Assembly: GCF_042676085.1 (NCBI RefSeq)
Contig: NZ_JBHTKH010000004.1
Span: forward strand, 280,174-344,173
DNA from: Terrabacter terrigena
GTDB taxonomy: Bacteria > Actinomycetota > Actinomycetes > Actinomycetales > Dermatophilaceae
Direction: 5' to 3'
DNA length: 64,000 bases
In this document: positions 25,181 through 33,498 of the stretch, piece by piece
Layout of the letters: each line of letters begins with the position of its first letter
Numbering within the stretch: position 1 is the stretch's first letter
Notes under the pieces: generated by a model
Seen by the model: only the letters and a program-made list of their open reading frames with translations
What the model was told of the DNA's origin: nothing
Databases searched by the model: none
Program-made: the position numbers and the translations under genes

Positions 25181-25893
25181 GCGGCTCACACCAGACCGGA
25201 GCCGGTCGCGTCGGCGTCATCGTCGTCGCGGCCGGCTCCGGTTCACGTCTGGGGGCTGCGGTCCCCAAGGCGTTCGTGCCCCTCGCGGGGGTGCCCCTTC
25301 TCGGGCACGCCCTGCGGGGGGTTCTGTCGTGTGCGGCCGTCTCCGAGGTGGTGCTCGTCGTGCCCGCGGCCCAGGTCGACACCGCGGGGGCCATCGCCGA
25401 GGCGGTATGCCGTGAGGTCGGGGCCCGTGGCGTCGTGACGGTCGTCGTGGGCGGCGCCGAGCGCGGCGACTCCGTGGCGGCCGGCCTCGGGGCCCTGTCC
25501 GACGGGGTCGAGGTGGTGCTCGTGCACGACGCGGCCCGCTGCCTCACGCCGGTTGCGGTGTTCGACCGGGTCGTCGCGGCCGTCGAGGCCGGGGCCGTGG
25601 CGGTCGTGCCGGGCACGCCGGTCGTCGACACCGTCAAGCAGGTGGACCCCGACGGCGTCGTCGTCGCGACACCCGACCGCTCGACGCTGCGGGCGGTCCA
25701 GACGCCGCAGGGTTTTCGCCGCGACGTCCTTGTGCGCGCCCACGCGACGTCGAGCGACGCCACCGACGACGCCGGCCTCGTCGAGCGGCTCGGCGAGCCG
25801 GTGCTCGTGGTCGACGGCGACCCGCGCGCGCTGAAGGTGACGACCTCGGCCGACCTCGAGACCGCCGCCCGCCTCCTCGGCGTCACCTCCTGA
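25177..25893 (+). CDS. ispD: 2-C-methyl-D-erythritol 4-phosphate cytidylyltransferase, start codon non-standard
   Basis: The enzyme joins MEP with CTP in the isoprenoid pathway. The nucleotide-binding loop VVAAGSGSRLGAAVPKAF is encoded at about 25217-25270, upstream of the first standard start (GTG/ATG-type) at 25276. Later motifs are VHDAARCLTP, PVVDTVK and RAVQTPQGF. Reading back in frame there is no ATG, GTG or TTG before a stop near 25063; CTG at 25177, overlapping the carD TGA as CTGA and following GAGG, is my best start, giving 238 residues. A frame error or an ATC start are alternatives. Confidence 0.85.
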   Translation: MSGSHQTGAGRVGVIVVAAGSGSRLGAAVPKAFVPLAGVPLLGHALRGVLSCAAVSEVVLVVPAAQVDTAGAIAEAVCREVGARGVVTVVVGGAERGDSVAAGLGALSDGVEVVLVHDAARCLTPVAVFDRVVAAVEAGAVAVVPGTPVVDTVKQVDPDGVVVATPDRSTLRAVQTPQGFRRDVLVRAHATSSDATDDAGLVERLGEPVLVVDGDPRALKVTTSADLETAARLLGVTS

Positions 25894-25910
25894 CCCCAGC
25901 GCCCCATCCG

Positions 25911-25956
25911 GTTCGATGTATCTGCGCGGCCTCCGGGCCGCGCAGATACATCGAAC
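25911..25956. terminator. Long perfect hairpin between ispD and the SDR gene
   Basis: A 21-bp perfect inverted repeat (25911-25931 and 25936-25956) closes on the loop tccg. Its outer half is unusually AT-containing (gttcgatgtatctg). It probably ends the carD-ispD message; a mobile palindromic repeat is the alternative. Confidence 0.75.
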
Positions 25957-25980
25957 GGGGGAGCGCCTATCCTCGGCTGC

Positions 25981-26802
25981 GTGACGACGGACGCGACGAC
26001 TGAGCAGACCACCGACAGCTCGACCCGGCAGGACCGACCTCTCGCCCTCATCACCGGCGGAGGCACCGGCATCGGAGCGGCCATCGCCCGCCGCCTCGCC
26101 TCGGACGGCTTCGAGGTCGTCGTCGCAGGACGCCGTCGCGAGAAGCTCGACGAGGTCGTCGCCGCCGTCGAGGGCGCCGGTGGGGCTGCCCGGGCCGTGG
26201 TCATGGACGTCACCGACGGCGCCTCCGTCGAGGGCGGCGTCGCGAGCCTCCGCCGCTGCGACGTGCTCGTCAACAACGCCGGCGGTGCCCTCGGCGTGAC
26301 CCGTGTGGAGGACAGCGACCCCGACGAGTGGGAGCGCATGTACTCGAGCAACGTCGTCGGCACGCTGCGGGTGACCCAGGCCGCGCTGCCGCTGCTGCGC
26401 CGCTCGTCCCGCGCCACGATCGTCGACATCAGCTCGATCGCCGGCGAGCGCGTCTACGAGGGCGGGGCCGGCTACGTCGCGGCCAAGCACGGCACGTCCG
26501 TGGTCTCCGAGACGCTCCGGCTGGAGCTCAACGGCGAGAACATCCGCGTCATCGACATCCGCCCCGGCATGGTGCGCACCGAGGAGTTCTCGCTCACCCG
26601 GCTGCACGGCGACCAGGCGGCTGCCGACAAGGTCTACGAGAACGTCGACCGGCCACTCGTCGCCGACGACGTCGCGGAGTGCGTCGGCTTCGCCGTGGGC
26701 CTGCCACAGCACGTCAACATCGACACCATGGTCATCAAGCCCGTCGCGCAGGCGGCGCCGCACAAGGTGCACCGCGCACCGATCGACTGGAAGCAGGAGT
26801 GA
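25981..26802 (+). CDS. Short-chain dehydrogenase/reductase
   Basis: The 273-residue classical SDR has the cofactor loop TGGGTGIG (about residue 25), basic residues GRRREK that favour NADP, NNAGG, the catalytic Ser in DISSIAG and YVAAKHG (YxxxK). It is close to the YdfG/serine-3-dehydrogenase group, but the substrate is unknown. TATCCT lies seven bases before the GTG. Its stop overlaps the ispF ATG (ATGA), yet it has no known MEP-pathway role. Confidence 0.85.
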   Translation: MTTDATTEQTTDSSTRQDRPLALITGGGTGIGAAIARRLASDGFEVVVAGRRREKLDEVVAAVEGAGGAARAVVMDVTDGASVEGGVASLRRCDVLVNNAGGALGVTRVEDSDPDEWERMYSSNVVGTLRVTQAALPLLRRSSRATIVDISSIAGERVYEGGAGYVAAKHGTSVVSETLRLELNGENIRVIDIRPGMVRTEEFSLTRLHGDQAAADKVYENVDRPLVADDVAECVGFAVGLPQHVNIDTMVIKPVAQAAPHKVHRAPIDWKQE

Positions 26803-27296
26803 TGACGGCGCTGCCGCGCGTCGGCGTCGGCGTGGACGTCCACGCGTACGCCCCCGAGGGCTCCGACCGTGAGCTCTGGGTCGCCGGTCTGCACTGGCCG
26901 GGGGAGCGCGGTCTCGACGGCCACTCCGACGCCGACGTCGCCGCACACGCCGCGTGCGACGCGCTCTTCTCCGCTGCCGGGATCGGTGACCTCGGTGCCC
27001 ACTTCGGCACGTCGCGGCCCGAGCTGGCCGGCGCATCCGGTGCGACCCTGCTGGCAGAGGCGGCCCGGCTCGTGCGTGAGGCCGGCTTCGAGATCGGCAA
27101 CATCGCCGTCCAGGTCGTCGGCAACGCGCCGAAGGTCGGCAGCCGGCGGGGCGAGGCCGAGACCGCGCTGTCGTCGGCCGCCGGGGCTCCGGTCTCGGTG
27201 AGCGGCACGACGACCGACGGTCTGGGCCTGACCGGGCGTGGGGAGGGCGTCGCGGCCATCGCCACCGCCCTCGTGGTGGCACCGCGGACGCCGTGA
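26802..27296 (+). CDS. ispF: 2-C-methyl-D-erythritol 2,4-cyclodiphosphate synthase
   Basis: The 164-residue trimeric zinc enzyme cyclises CDP-ME 2-phosphate. It has GVGVDVHAY (metal-binding D-x-H), LDGHSDADVAAHAACDAL, IGDLGAHF and the C-terminal TTTDGLGLTGRGEGVAAIA. AGGAG precedes ATG 26802, which overlaps the SDR stop, so the message is shared and translation is coupled. Confidence 0.95.
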   Translation: MTALPRVGVGVDVHAYAPEGSDRELWVAGLHWPGERGLDGHSDADVAAHAACDALFSAAGIGDLGAHFGTSRPELAGASGATLLAEAARLVREAGFEIGNIAVQVVGNAPKVGSRRGEAETALSSAAGAPVSVSGTTTDGLGLTGRGEGVAAIATALVVAPRTP

Positions 27297-27383
27297 GCGG
27301 CGGTCGCGCTTGACGCCGTCCCGGCCGGGTAGGCCACCGGCGTAGGGCAACGCATCGACGCGTGGCCCGTCGAGGAGGTCGGC

Positions 27384-27983
27384 ATGCAGGTAAGCACCAT
27401 CATCTGGATCGTCGTGGCGGTGGTCGTCGTTCTCGCGGCCATCGGCTTCGTCGCCGCGCGTGGCAGGGGCCACCGTGTCGACGCCCAACGGGAGCGGGCC
27501 GCAGACATCCGCGACGAGGCCCGTGAGCACGACCGGGACCTTCGGGAGCGTGAGGCTGCTGCCACCGAGGCCGAGGCGCGGTCGCAGATGGCCCGCGCGC
27601 AGGCGCAACGGGCCCAGGTCGAGGCCGAGCGGCTGGACGCCGAGGCACGCGACCGCACCAGCGGGGCCGAGGAGGTACGCCGCGAGCGGGACGAGCGGCT
27701 GCGTGAGGCCGACCTGCACGACCCCGACATCGGCACCGACAAGGAGGGCCGCCGGCTCGACGAGGACGGCAACCGCGTCGGCACGCCGATCGAGCGCCGG
27801 CACGACGGCCCCGACCGCGCGGACCCCGGGTGGGACCGTCGGGACCGGCCCGACCTCGACCGTGACGGTCGGGACGATCGCGACGGCCGGGGCGGCGGCG
27901 ACGCCGAGTGGAACGACCGGGCGCAGGCCGACCGCCCGGGAGTCGACGGCGACGACACGGGCCAGGAGGACCGCAGGCGCTGA
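27384..27983 (+). CDS. Membrane-anchored charged coiled-coil protein
   Basis: The 199-residue protein has one membrane helix (5-25, IIWIVVAVVVVLAAIGFVAA), then a long charged helical stretch (30-115) rich in Arg, Glu and Ala, and an Asp/Arg/Gly-rich tail. The tail shows YgaP-like spacing HDPDIGTDKEGRRLDEDG. It resembles widespread uncharacterised actinobacterial proteins; a structural or stress role is only a guess. GAGGAGGTCGGC precedes the ATG. Confidence 0.7.
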   Translation: MQVSTIIWIVVAVVVVLAAIGFVAARGRGHRVDAQRERAADIRDEAREHDRDLREREAAATEAEARSQMARAQAQRAQVEAERLDAEARDRTSGAEEVRRERDERLREADLHDPDIGTDKEGRRLDEDGNRVGTPIERRHDGPDRADPGWDRRDRPDLDRDGRDDRDGRGGGDAEWNDRAQADRPGVDGDDTGQEDRRR

Positions 27984-28251
27984 CGCGAGCGCGGACCCGG
28001 CCGCGGGGCCTGGTCTCACTCGTCGTACGTTGGCGGCCGAACCGACCCGACCCGCGTCCAGGAACCCTCACGCGGGCCGGGCGCAACCAGCGAGCGACGA
28101 GAGCTCGGCGTCGTCCTCACAGGTGACACGCTCTTCCAGGGTGGTCCGGGTGCGAGGCGCGAGGAGGCCGTCGGCGCGCGCCCGCCGGACGGCATACGTG
28201 CTCGGGGGCGCGTGGTCGGGTGCGACGTGGCGCGCCGATAGACTTCGGCGG

Positions 28252-29742
28252 GTGACCCTACGACTGTTCGACACTGCAACCCGGGAGCTGCGCGACTTCA
28301 CGCCGCGCGAGACGGGCAAGGTCGGCATGTACATCTGTGGTCTCACGACGCAGGGTGCGCCGCACATCGGCCACATCCGATTCGCCGTGGCGTTCGACGT
28401 GCTGCGCCGTTGGCTCGAGACCGGTCACGGCTACGACGTGACGCTCGTGCGCAACGTCACCGACATCGACGACAAGGTGCTGCGCAAGGCGGTCGAGGCC
28501 GGCGAGGACTGGTTCGCCCTGACCTACCGCAACGAGCGGCTCACCGCTCAGGCGCTCGACGCGCTGGGGGTCGAGCCGGCCACCTACGAGCCGCGCGCCA
28601 CCGGCCACGTGCCCGACATGATCACCCTGATGGAGACGCTCATCGAGAAGGGGCACGCGTATGCCGCCCCCGACGGCAGCGGCGACGTGTACTTCGACGT
28701 GCGTTCCTGGCCCGAGTACGGCTCGCTCACCGGGCAGTCCATCGACGACATGGCGAACGCCGACGACGCCGACCCGCGCGGCAAGCGCGACCCGCGTGAC
28801 TTCGCCCTCTGGAAGGGACGCAAGTCCGACGAGCCCGAGAGCGCCTCGTGGCCGACGCCGTTCGGCACCGGTCGCCCGGGCTGGCACCTCGAGTGCTCGG
28901 CGATGGCGCGGCGCTGGCTGGGCGACGAGTTCGACATCCACGGCGGCGGCATCGACCTGCGCTTCCCGCACCACGAGAACGAGCTGGCGCAGTCCCGGGC
29001 CGCGGGCCTGGGCTTCGCGCGGTACTGGCTCCACAACGCGTGGGTGACGGTCAAGGGCCAGAAGATGGGCAAGTCGCTCGGCAACGCCCTCGAGGTGCGG
29101 CACCTGCTCGAGGAGACGCGGCCCATCGTGCTGCGCTACTACCTCACGGCCGCGCACTACCGGTCGATGATCGAGTACCACCCCGGCTCGCTCGACGAGG
29201 CGTCGGCGGCCGTCGACCGGATCGAGGGCTTCCTCGAGCGCGCGTCGCGGCGCGGCCCCATCGAGCCGCTCGCGACCGCTGCGCTTCCCGAGGCGTTCGT
29301 CGCCTCGATGGACGACGACCTCGGTGTCAGCGGGGCGCTCGCGGTCGTGCACGACACGGTGCGCGCCGGCAACAGCGCCCTCGACGAGGACGACGACGAG
29401 GCCGCGCTGGCCGCAGCCGCCGCCGTCGTCGCGATGACCGATGTGCTCGGCGTCAACCCGTTGGCGGCCCACTGGGGCTCCGGCAGCAGCCGGCAGGACG
29501 CCGCCGCCGAGCTCGCGCTCGACGCGCTCGTCCGCGCCCAGCTCGACGCCCGCCAGGTCGCCCGACAGGAGCGCGACTTCGAGCGGGCCGACGAGATCCG
29601 CGACCAGCTGACCGCCGTCGGCATCGAGATCACCGACACCCCGTCGGGGGCCCAGTGGTCGCTCGCGCGCCCGACGCGGGCCGCGGCCGACGCCCCCGAC
29701 TCCACGAACGCGGCCCTCGGGGCCGAGAAGGCACAGGGCTGA
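28252..29742 (+). CDS. cysS: Cysteinyl-tRNA synthetase
   Basis: The 496-residue class I enzyme charges tRNA-Cys. It has the zinc Cys in YICGLTTQG, HIGH at PHIGHIRFA, the WHLECSAMA and FPHHENELAQS zinc and adenylate region, and a KMSKS loop written KMGKS. CGLTTQ in place of CGPTVY is seen in actinobacterial CysS1. The alternative, MshC, is unlikely because the C-terminal anticodon-binding helices are complete (RDFERADEIRDQLTAVGIEITDT). GTG 28252 has TAGACT seven bases upstream. The rlmB ATG starts one base after the stop. Confidence 0.94.
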   Translation: MTLRLFDTATRELRDFTPRETGKVGMYICGLTTQGAPHIGHIRFAVAFDVLRRWLETGHGYDVTLVRNVTDIDDKVLRKAVEAGEDWFALTYRNERLTAQALDALGVEPATYEPRATGHVPDMITLMETLIEKGHAYAAPDGSGDVYFDVRSWPEYGSLTGQSIDDMANADDADPRGKRDPRDFALWKGRKSDEPESASWPTPFGTGRPGWHLECSAMARRWLGDEFDIHGGGIDLRFPHHENELAQSRAAGLGFARYWLHNAWVTVKGQKMGKSLGNALEVRHLLEETRPIVLRYYLTAAHYRSMIEYHPGSLDEASAAVDRIEGFLERASRRGPIEPLATAALPEAFVASMDDDLGVSGALAVVHDTVRAGNSALDEDDDEAALAAAAAVVAMTDVLGVNPLAAHWGSGSSRQDAAAELALDALVRAQLDARQVARQERDFERADEIRDQLTAVGIEITDTPSGAQWSLARPTRAAADAPDSTNAALGAEKAQG

Positions 29743-29743
29743 C

Positions 29744-30715
29744 ATGCCAGGCAACTCCCAGCGGCGCGGCGCCATTCGCAAGGGCGGCAAGGGCGCGACC
29801 GTCGGCTCCGGCGGCCAGCGTCGTCGCGGGCTCGAGGGCAAGGGCCCCACGCCCAAGGCCGCCGACCGCGAGTACCACCCGGCCCATAAGCGCGCGAAGG
29901 CTGTGGCCAAGCGGCAGGGCGGCGGTCCGGGTGCGTCGACGGGTCGCGGGCCGGCCCGACCGCAGCGGCGCACCAAGGGCTCGAGCGAGATCGTCGCCGG
30001 GCGCAACTCGGTCGTCGAGGCGCTGCGCGCCGACATCCCCGTGTCGACGATGTACGTCGCCGGACGCATCGACTCCGACGACCGCGTGCGCGAGGCCCTC
30101 AAGATCGCGACCGAGCGGGGCCTGCCCATCCTCGAGACGCCGCGCGGCGAGCTCGACCGGCTCACCGACGGCGCGGTGCACCAGGGCCTCGCGCTGCAGG
30201 TGCCGCCCTACGACTACGCCCACCCCAACGACCTCATCGACCCCGACATGCCCGGTATCCCGCTCGTCGTGGCCCTCGACGGCATCACCGACCCGCGCAA
30301 CCTCGGCGCGATCATCCGGTCGGTCGCGGCGTTCGGTGGCCACGGTGTCGTCGTGCCCGAGCGTCGCTCGGTCGGCATGACCGCCTCGGCGTGGAAGACG
30401 TCGGCCGGAGCCGCCGCGCGCGTCCCGGTCGCCAAGGCGAGCAACCTCAACCGGGCGCTCGAGGACTTCAAGAAGGCCGGCTTCTTCATCCTCGGCCTCG
30501 ACATGGAGGGCGACGTCGAGCTGCCCGACCTGGCCCTCGCCAACGAGCCGCTCGTGATCGTCACCGGCTCCGAGGGCAAGGGTCTCTCGCGCCTCGTCAG
30601 CGAGACCTGTGACCAGATCGTCTCGATCCCGATGAGCTCGGCCGTCGAGTCGCTGAACGCCGGCATCGCCACGGGCGTCACGCTCTACGAGATCGCCCGC
30701 CAGCGCCGCAGCTGA
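29744..30715 (+). CDS. rlmB: 23S rRNA 2'-O-ribose methyltransferase, RlmB/TrmH family
   Basis: The 323-residue SPOUT methyltransferase has a basic disordered N-terminus (1-75), the substrate-binding domain beginning IVAGRNSVVEALRAD and the catalytic SPOUT knot with DGITDPRNLGAIIRSVAAFG (Arg for catalysis), VTGSEGKGLSRLV and PMSSAVESLNAG. It should methylate a 23S rRNA guanosine. Its position after cysS is conserved (Rv3579c). Confidence 0.93.
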   Translation: MPGNSQRRGAIRKGGKGATVGSGGQRRRGLEGKGPTPKAADREYHPAHKRAKAVAKRQGGGPGASTGRGPARPQRRTKGSSEIVAGRNSVVEALRADIPVSTMYVAGRIDSDDRVREALKIATERGLPILETPRGELDRLTDGAVHQGLALQVPPYDYAHPNDLIDPDMPGIPLVVALDGITDPRNLGAIIRSVAAFGGHGVVVPERRSVGMTASAWKTSAGAAARVPVAKASNLNRALEDFKKAGFFILGLDMEGDVELPDLALANEPLVIVTGSEGKGLSRLVSETCDQIVSIPMSSAVESLNAGIATGVTLYEIARQRRS

Positions 30716-30815
30716 CGTGTGCCGTCCGGGGCCGCTCGGCGGCATACGTGCTCGCTGCCCCGGCCCGGGAACTCGGGGAGGCCCTCCGACGCTGGTCCAG
30801 ATGACGTCGGTAGAG

Positions 30816-30844
30816 TTGTCCCGCACAACTACGGCGTGTAGTAA
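30816..30844 (+). promoter_or_regulatory. Candidate promoter of the DsbA-like/VKOR operon
   Basis: TTGTCC (30816-30821) and TAGTAA (30839-30844) are 17 bp apart. A palindrome AGTTGT-cccgc-ACAACT (30814-30830) overlaps the -35 and could be an operator. Confidence 0.5.
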
Positions 30845-30890
30845 CAACCGCGGCTGCGCTCGGCAGCAGGACAGACGGAGGACGGAACCC

Positions 30891-31742
30891 GTGGCCAGGA
30901 GCAACCGCGCAGAGACGGCAGCCCGGGCAGCGCAGCTGCGGGCCGAGGCGGCGCGCAAGGACCGCCAGCGCAGGCAGGTCGTCGCGGCCGCCGTGGCGGT
31001 CGTGGTGGTCGTCATCGCCGTCGTCGTCGGCATCGCGATTTCCAACCGGCCCGCCGACACCCCCGCCGCGTCCGGCGGAGCGGCTGCGCTGCAGAAGCTC
31101 GAGACCCTCCCGCCCTCGCTCTTCGACTCCGCGCCGGCCCCGGCCCCCTCTCAGGCGCCCGTCAAGCTCCAGGGCGGCACCGCGCTGACGCAGGACGGCA
31201 AGCCCAAGGTGCTCTACGTCGGCGCCGAGTTCTGCCCGTTCTGCGCGATGGAGCGCTGGGCCCTGATCGGCGCTCTCTCCCGCTTCGGCACGTTCACCGG
31301 CATCACCGAGACGACGAGCTCGAGCAGCGACGTGCATCCCGACACCCCGACGTTCTCCTTCAAGGACGCGAAGTTCACGAGCAACGTCGTCGCCTTCGAG
31401 GCCGTCGAGACCCAGGACCGCAACAACAAGCCGCTGCAGACCCTCGAGGGTGAGAACCTCGCGCTCTTCAAGAAGTTCAACCCCGAGGGCGGCATCCCCT
31501 GGATCAGCTACGGCGGCACGCACTCGACGAGCGGCGCGACCGTCGACGCGAACGTCTTCGAGGGCAAGACCTACGACCAGATCATCGCCGGCATCTCCGA
31601 CCCGAAGTCCGACATCGGCAAGACGGTCACCCCGGCGATCAACATGATCACGGCGCAGATCTGCTCGCAGACCAAGAACCAGCCGGCCAACGTCTGCACG
31701 AGCCAGGGCGTCGTCGCCGCGTCCGTCCTGCTCAAGCGGTGA
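30891..31742 (+). CDS. DUF929/DsbA-like membrane-anchored thioredoxin-fold protein
   Basis: The 283-residue protein has a charged N-terminus, one membrane helix (about 29-52) and an extracytoplasmic thioredoxin-like domain with the C-x-x-C site FCPFCAMERW near residue 118. It matches DUF929 proteins, thought to oxidise or isomerise disulfides of exported proteins. GGAGGACGG precedes the GTG. The VKOR gene four bases downstream would reoxidise it, so the two form an exported disulfide-bond system. Confidence 0.85.
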   Translation: MARSNRAETAARAAQLRAEAARKDRQRRQVVAAAVAVVVVVIAVVVGIAISNRPADTPAASGGAAALQKLETLPPSLFDSAPAPAPSQAPVKLQGGTALTQDGKPKVLYVGAEFCPFCAMERWALIGALSRFGTFTGITETTSSSSDVHPDTPTFSFKDAKFTSNVVAFEAVETQDRNNKPLQTLEGENLALFKKFNPEGGIPWISYGGTHSTSGATVDANVFEGKTYDQIIAGISDPKSDIGKTVTPAINMITAQICSQTKNQPANVCTSQGVVAASVLLKR

Positions 31743-31746
31743 CCCG

Positions 31747-32244
31747 ATGAGCTCGCTGCGTGGCGACGCGCACGGCCAGGCGCCCACCGCAGCCGTACGC
31801 GTGCGGCCGGGCTGGCTCGCGCCGCTGTCCCTGACGCTGAGCGTCCTCGGCCTGCTCGTCTCGGCGTACCTCACCTTCGAGCACTTCACCGCGAACTCGA
31901 CCCTCGCGTGCAGCATCGGCGGCATCGTCGACTGCGCCAAGGTCACGAGCTCACCGTGGAGCACCTTCGTGGGGGTTCCGGTCGCGCTGCTCGGGCTCGT
32001 CTTCTTCGCCGTCACGCTGTGGCTGTGCCTGCCCGGCACCTGGCGCCGCGCGCAGGGGTGGCTCGACCCGGCACGCCTGGCCTGGCTGACGATCGGCCTC
32101 GGCATGGCGCTCTACCTCGTGTGGGCCGAGCTGTTCCGCATCCACGCGATCTGCCTGTGGTGCACGGTCGTCCACGTGCTGACCTTCGTGCTCTGGGTCG
32201 CCGTGCTCTTCGGCCAGATCCTCTCCGGACCGGCCGACGAGTAG
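31747..32244 (+). CDS. Vitamin K epoxide reductase (VKOR) family protein
   Basis: The 165-residue membrane protein has four hydrophobic segments. The loop cysteines in LACSIGGIVDCAKV and the quinone-proximal CxxC in AICLWCTVVH are the VKOR electron path. In bacteria VKOR replaces DsbB, passing electrons from DsbA-like partners to quinone. The partner gene is immediately upstream. Confidence 0.92.
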   Translation: MSSLRGDAHGQAPTAAVRVRPGWLAPLSLTLSVLGLLVSAYLTFEHFTANSTLACSIGGIVDCAKVTSSPWSTFVGVPVALLGLVFFAVTLWLCLPGTWRRAQGWLDPARLAWLTIGLGMALYLVWAELFRIHAICLWCTVVHVLTFVLWVAVLFGQILSGPADE

Positions 32245-32253
32245 GCCGCCGGC

Positions 32254-33498
32254 TCAGTCGAGCCGGCCGATGACCGGCATCTCCTCGGTGTCGACGCCCA
32301 CCACCGACTTCTCCTCCGGCTTGGCCGGCAGGACCGTGGCGAGATAGTCCTGCAGGGCCTCCTCGATCGGGGTGTCGTGGCCCGCCTGCTCGCTCATGTA
32401 CCAGCGGTGCTCGAGCACCTCGTGGAAGATCTCGGCGGGCTCGAGACGGGTCTTGAGGTCACGGGGCACGGCGCGCACGACGGGTTCGTAGCAGCGGGAG
32501 AGCCAGTCGTGGGCGACGATCTCCTCGTCCTCGCCCTGGCGGTCGGTCGCGGCGGCATACGCGTCGAGGTCGTTGAGCAGGCGACGCGCCTGGTTCTCGC
32601 CCACGTCGAGGCCCGTGAGGCGCAGCAGGCGGCGGGAGTGGTGGCCGGCGTCGACGACCTTGGGGGTGATGACGATCTCGGTGCCGCCGATGTCGGTGGT
32701 GATCGACAGCTCGTCGACGTCGAAGCCGAGCTCGTTGAGGCGGCGGATGCGCTCGTCGACGCGCCACCGGTCGCCGAGCTCGAAGCGCTCGGTGCCGGTG
32801 AGGGCGTCCCAGAGCGTGTGGTACCTCTCGATGATCGAGGCCGCGACCTCGAACGGGTCGGCGCTCTCCTCGAGGAACCCGCCGGCGTCGAGGTCCATGA
32901 GCTCGCCGGCGATGTTGACCTGGGCGATGTCGAGGTCGTGCTCGCGCTGACCGTCGGAGAGCTTGGCGTGCAGCTCGCCGGTCTCGGCGTCGACGAGGTG
33001 GGCGGCGAACGAGCCGGCGTCGCGCCGGAAGAGGGTGTTGGACAGCGACACGTCACCCCACCAGAAGCCCTCGAGGTGCAGGCGTACGAGGAGCAGTGCG
33101 AGGGCGTCCATGAGGCGCACTGCGGTGTCGGGGCGCAGGTTCTGGCTGTAGAGCGCGCGGTAGGGCAGCGAGAACTGCAGGTGTCTGGTGATGAGGCAGG
33201 CGCCGAGCGGCTCGCCGTCGACGGTGGTGCGCCCGTGCACGACGCCGAACGGTTCGACGGAGGGCACGTCGAGACGGCGCAGGTTGCGCAGCATGGCGTA
33301 CTCGCGGTCGGCGATGTCGGCCTTGATCTCCTTGACGGCCAGCACTCGTGGACCGAGCTTGACGAAGCGGACGACGTGGCGGGAGATGCCACGGGGGAGC
33401 GCCGCAAGGAACGACTCGGGCCACTCCTCGAGCGGCGTCGACCAGGGCAGGTCGAGCAGGGCGGACTCGGGTCGCGCGGTGGTGATCTCGAGCGTCAC
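32254..33498 (-). CDS. DUF4032 protein with kinase-like N-terminal domain
   Basis: The 414-residue protein has a kinase/LPS-kinase-like N-terminal region with Lys in VLAVKEIKADIADREY, a catalytic-loop-like LEGFWWGDVSLSNTLF and an LVDAETGEL segment resembling DFG, then the actinobacterial DUF4032 C-terminal domain (RCYEPVVRAVPRDLKTRLEPAEIFHEVLEHRWYMSE). Activity is unproven. Its GTG overlaps the Pr6Pr stop by GTGA. Confidence 0.8.
   Translation of the reverse strand: MTLEITTARPESALLDLPWSTPLEEWPESFLAALPRGISRHVVRFVKLGPRVLAVKEIKADIADREYAMLRNLRRLDVPSVEPFGVVHGRTTVDGEPLGACLITRHLQFSLPYRALYSQNLRPDTAVRLMDALALLLVRLHLEGFWWGDVSLSNTLFRRDAGSFAAHLVDAETGELHAKLSDGQREHDLDIAQVNIAGELMDLDAGGFLEESADPFEVAASIIERYHTLWDALTGTERFELGDRWRVDERIRRLNELGFDVDELSITTDIGGTEIVITPKVVDAGHHSRRLLRLTGLDVGENQARRLLNDLDAYAAATDRQGEDEEIVAHDWLSRCYEPVVRAVPRDLKTRLEPAEIFHEVLEHRWYMSEQAGHDTPIEEALQDYLATVLPAKPEEKSVVGVDTEEMPVIGRLD

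Noticed and set aside
28252..29742. Possible mycothiol ligase MshC instead of CysS
   Set aside because: The full anticodon-binding C-terminus and CGLTTQG/HIGH pattern of actinobacterial CysS are present, and MshC is shorter.
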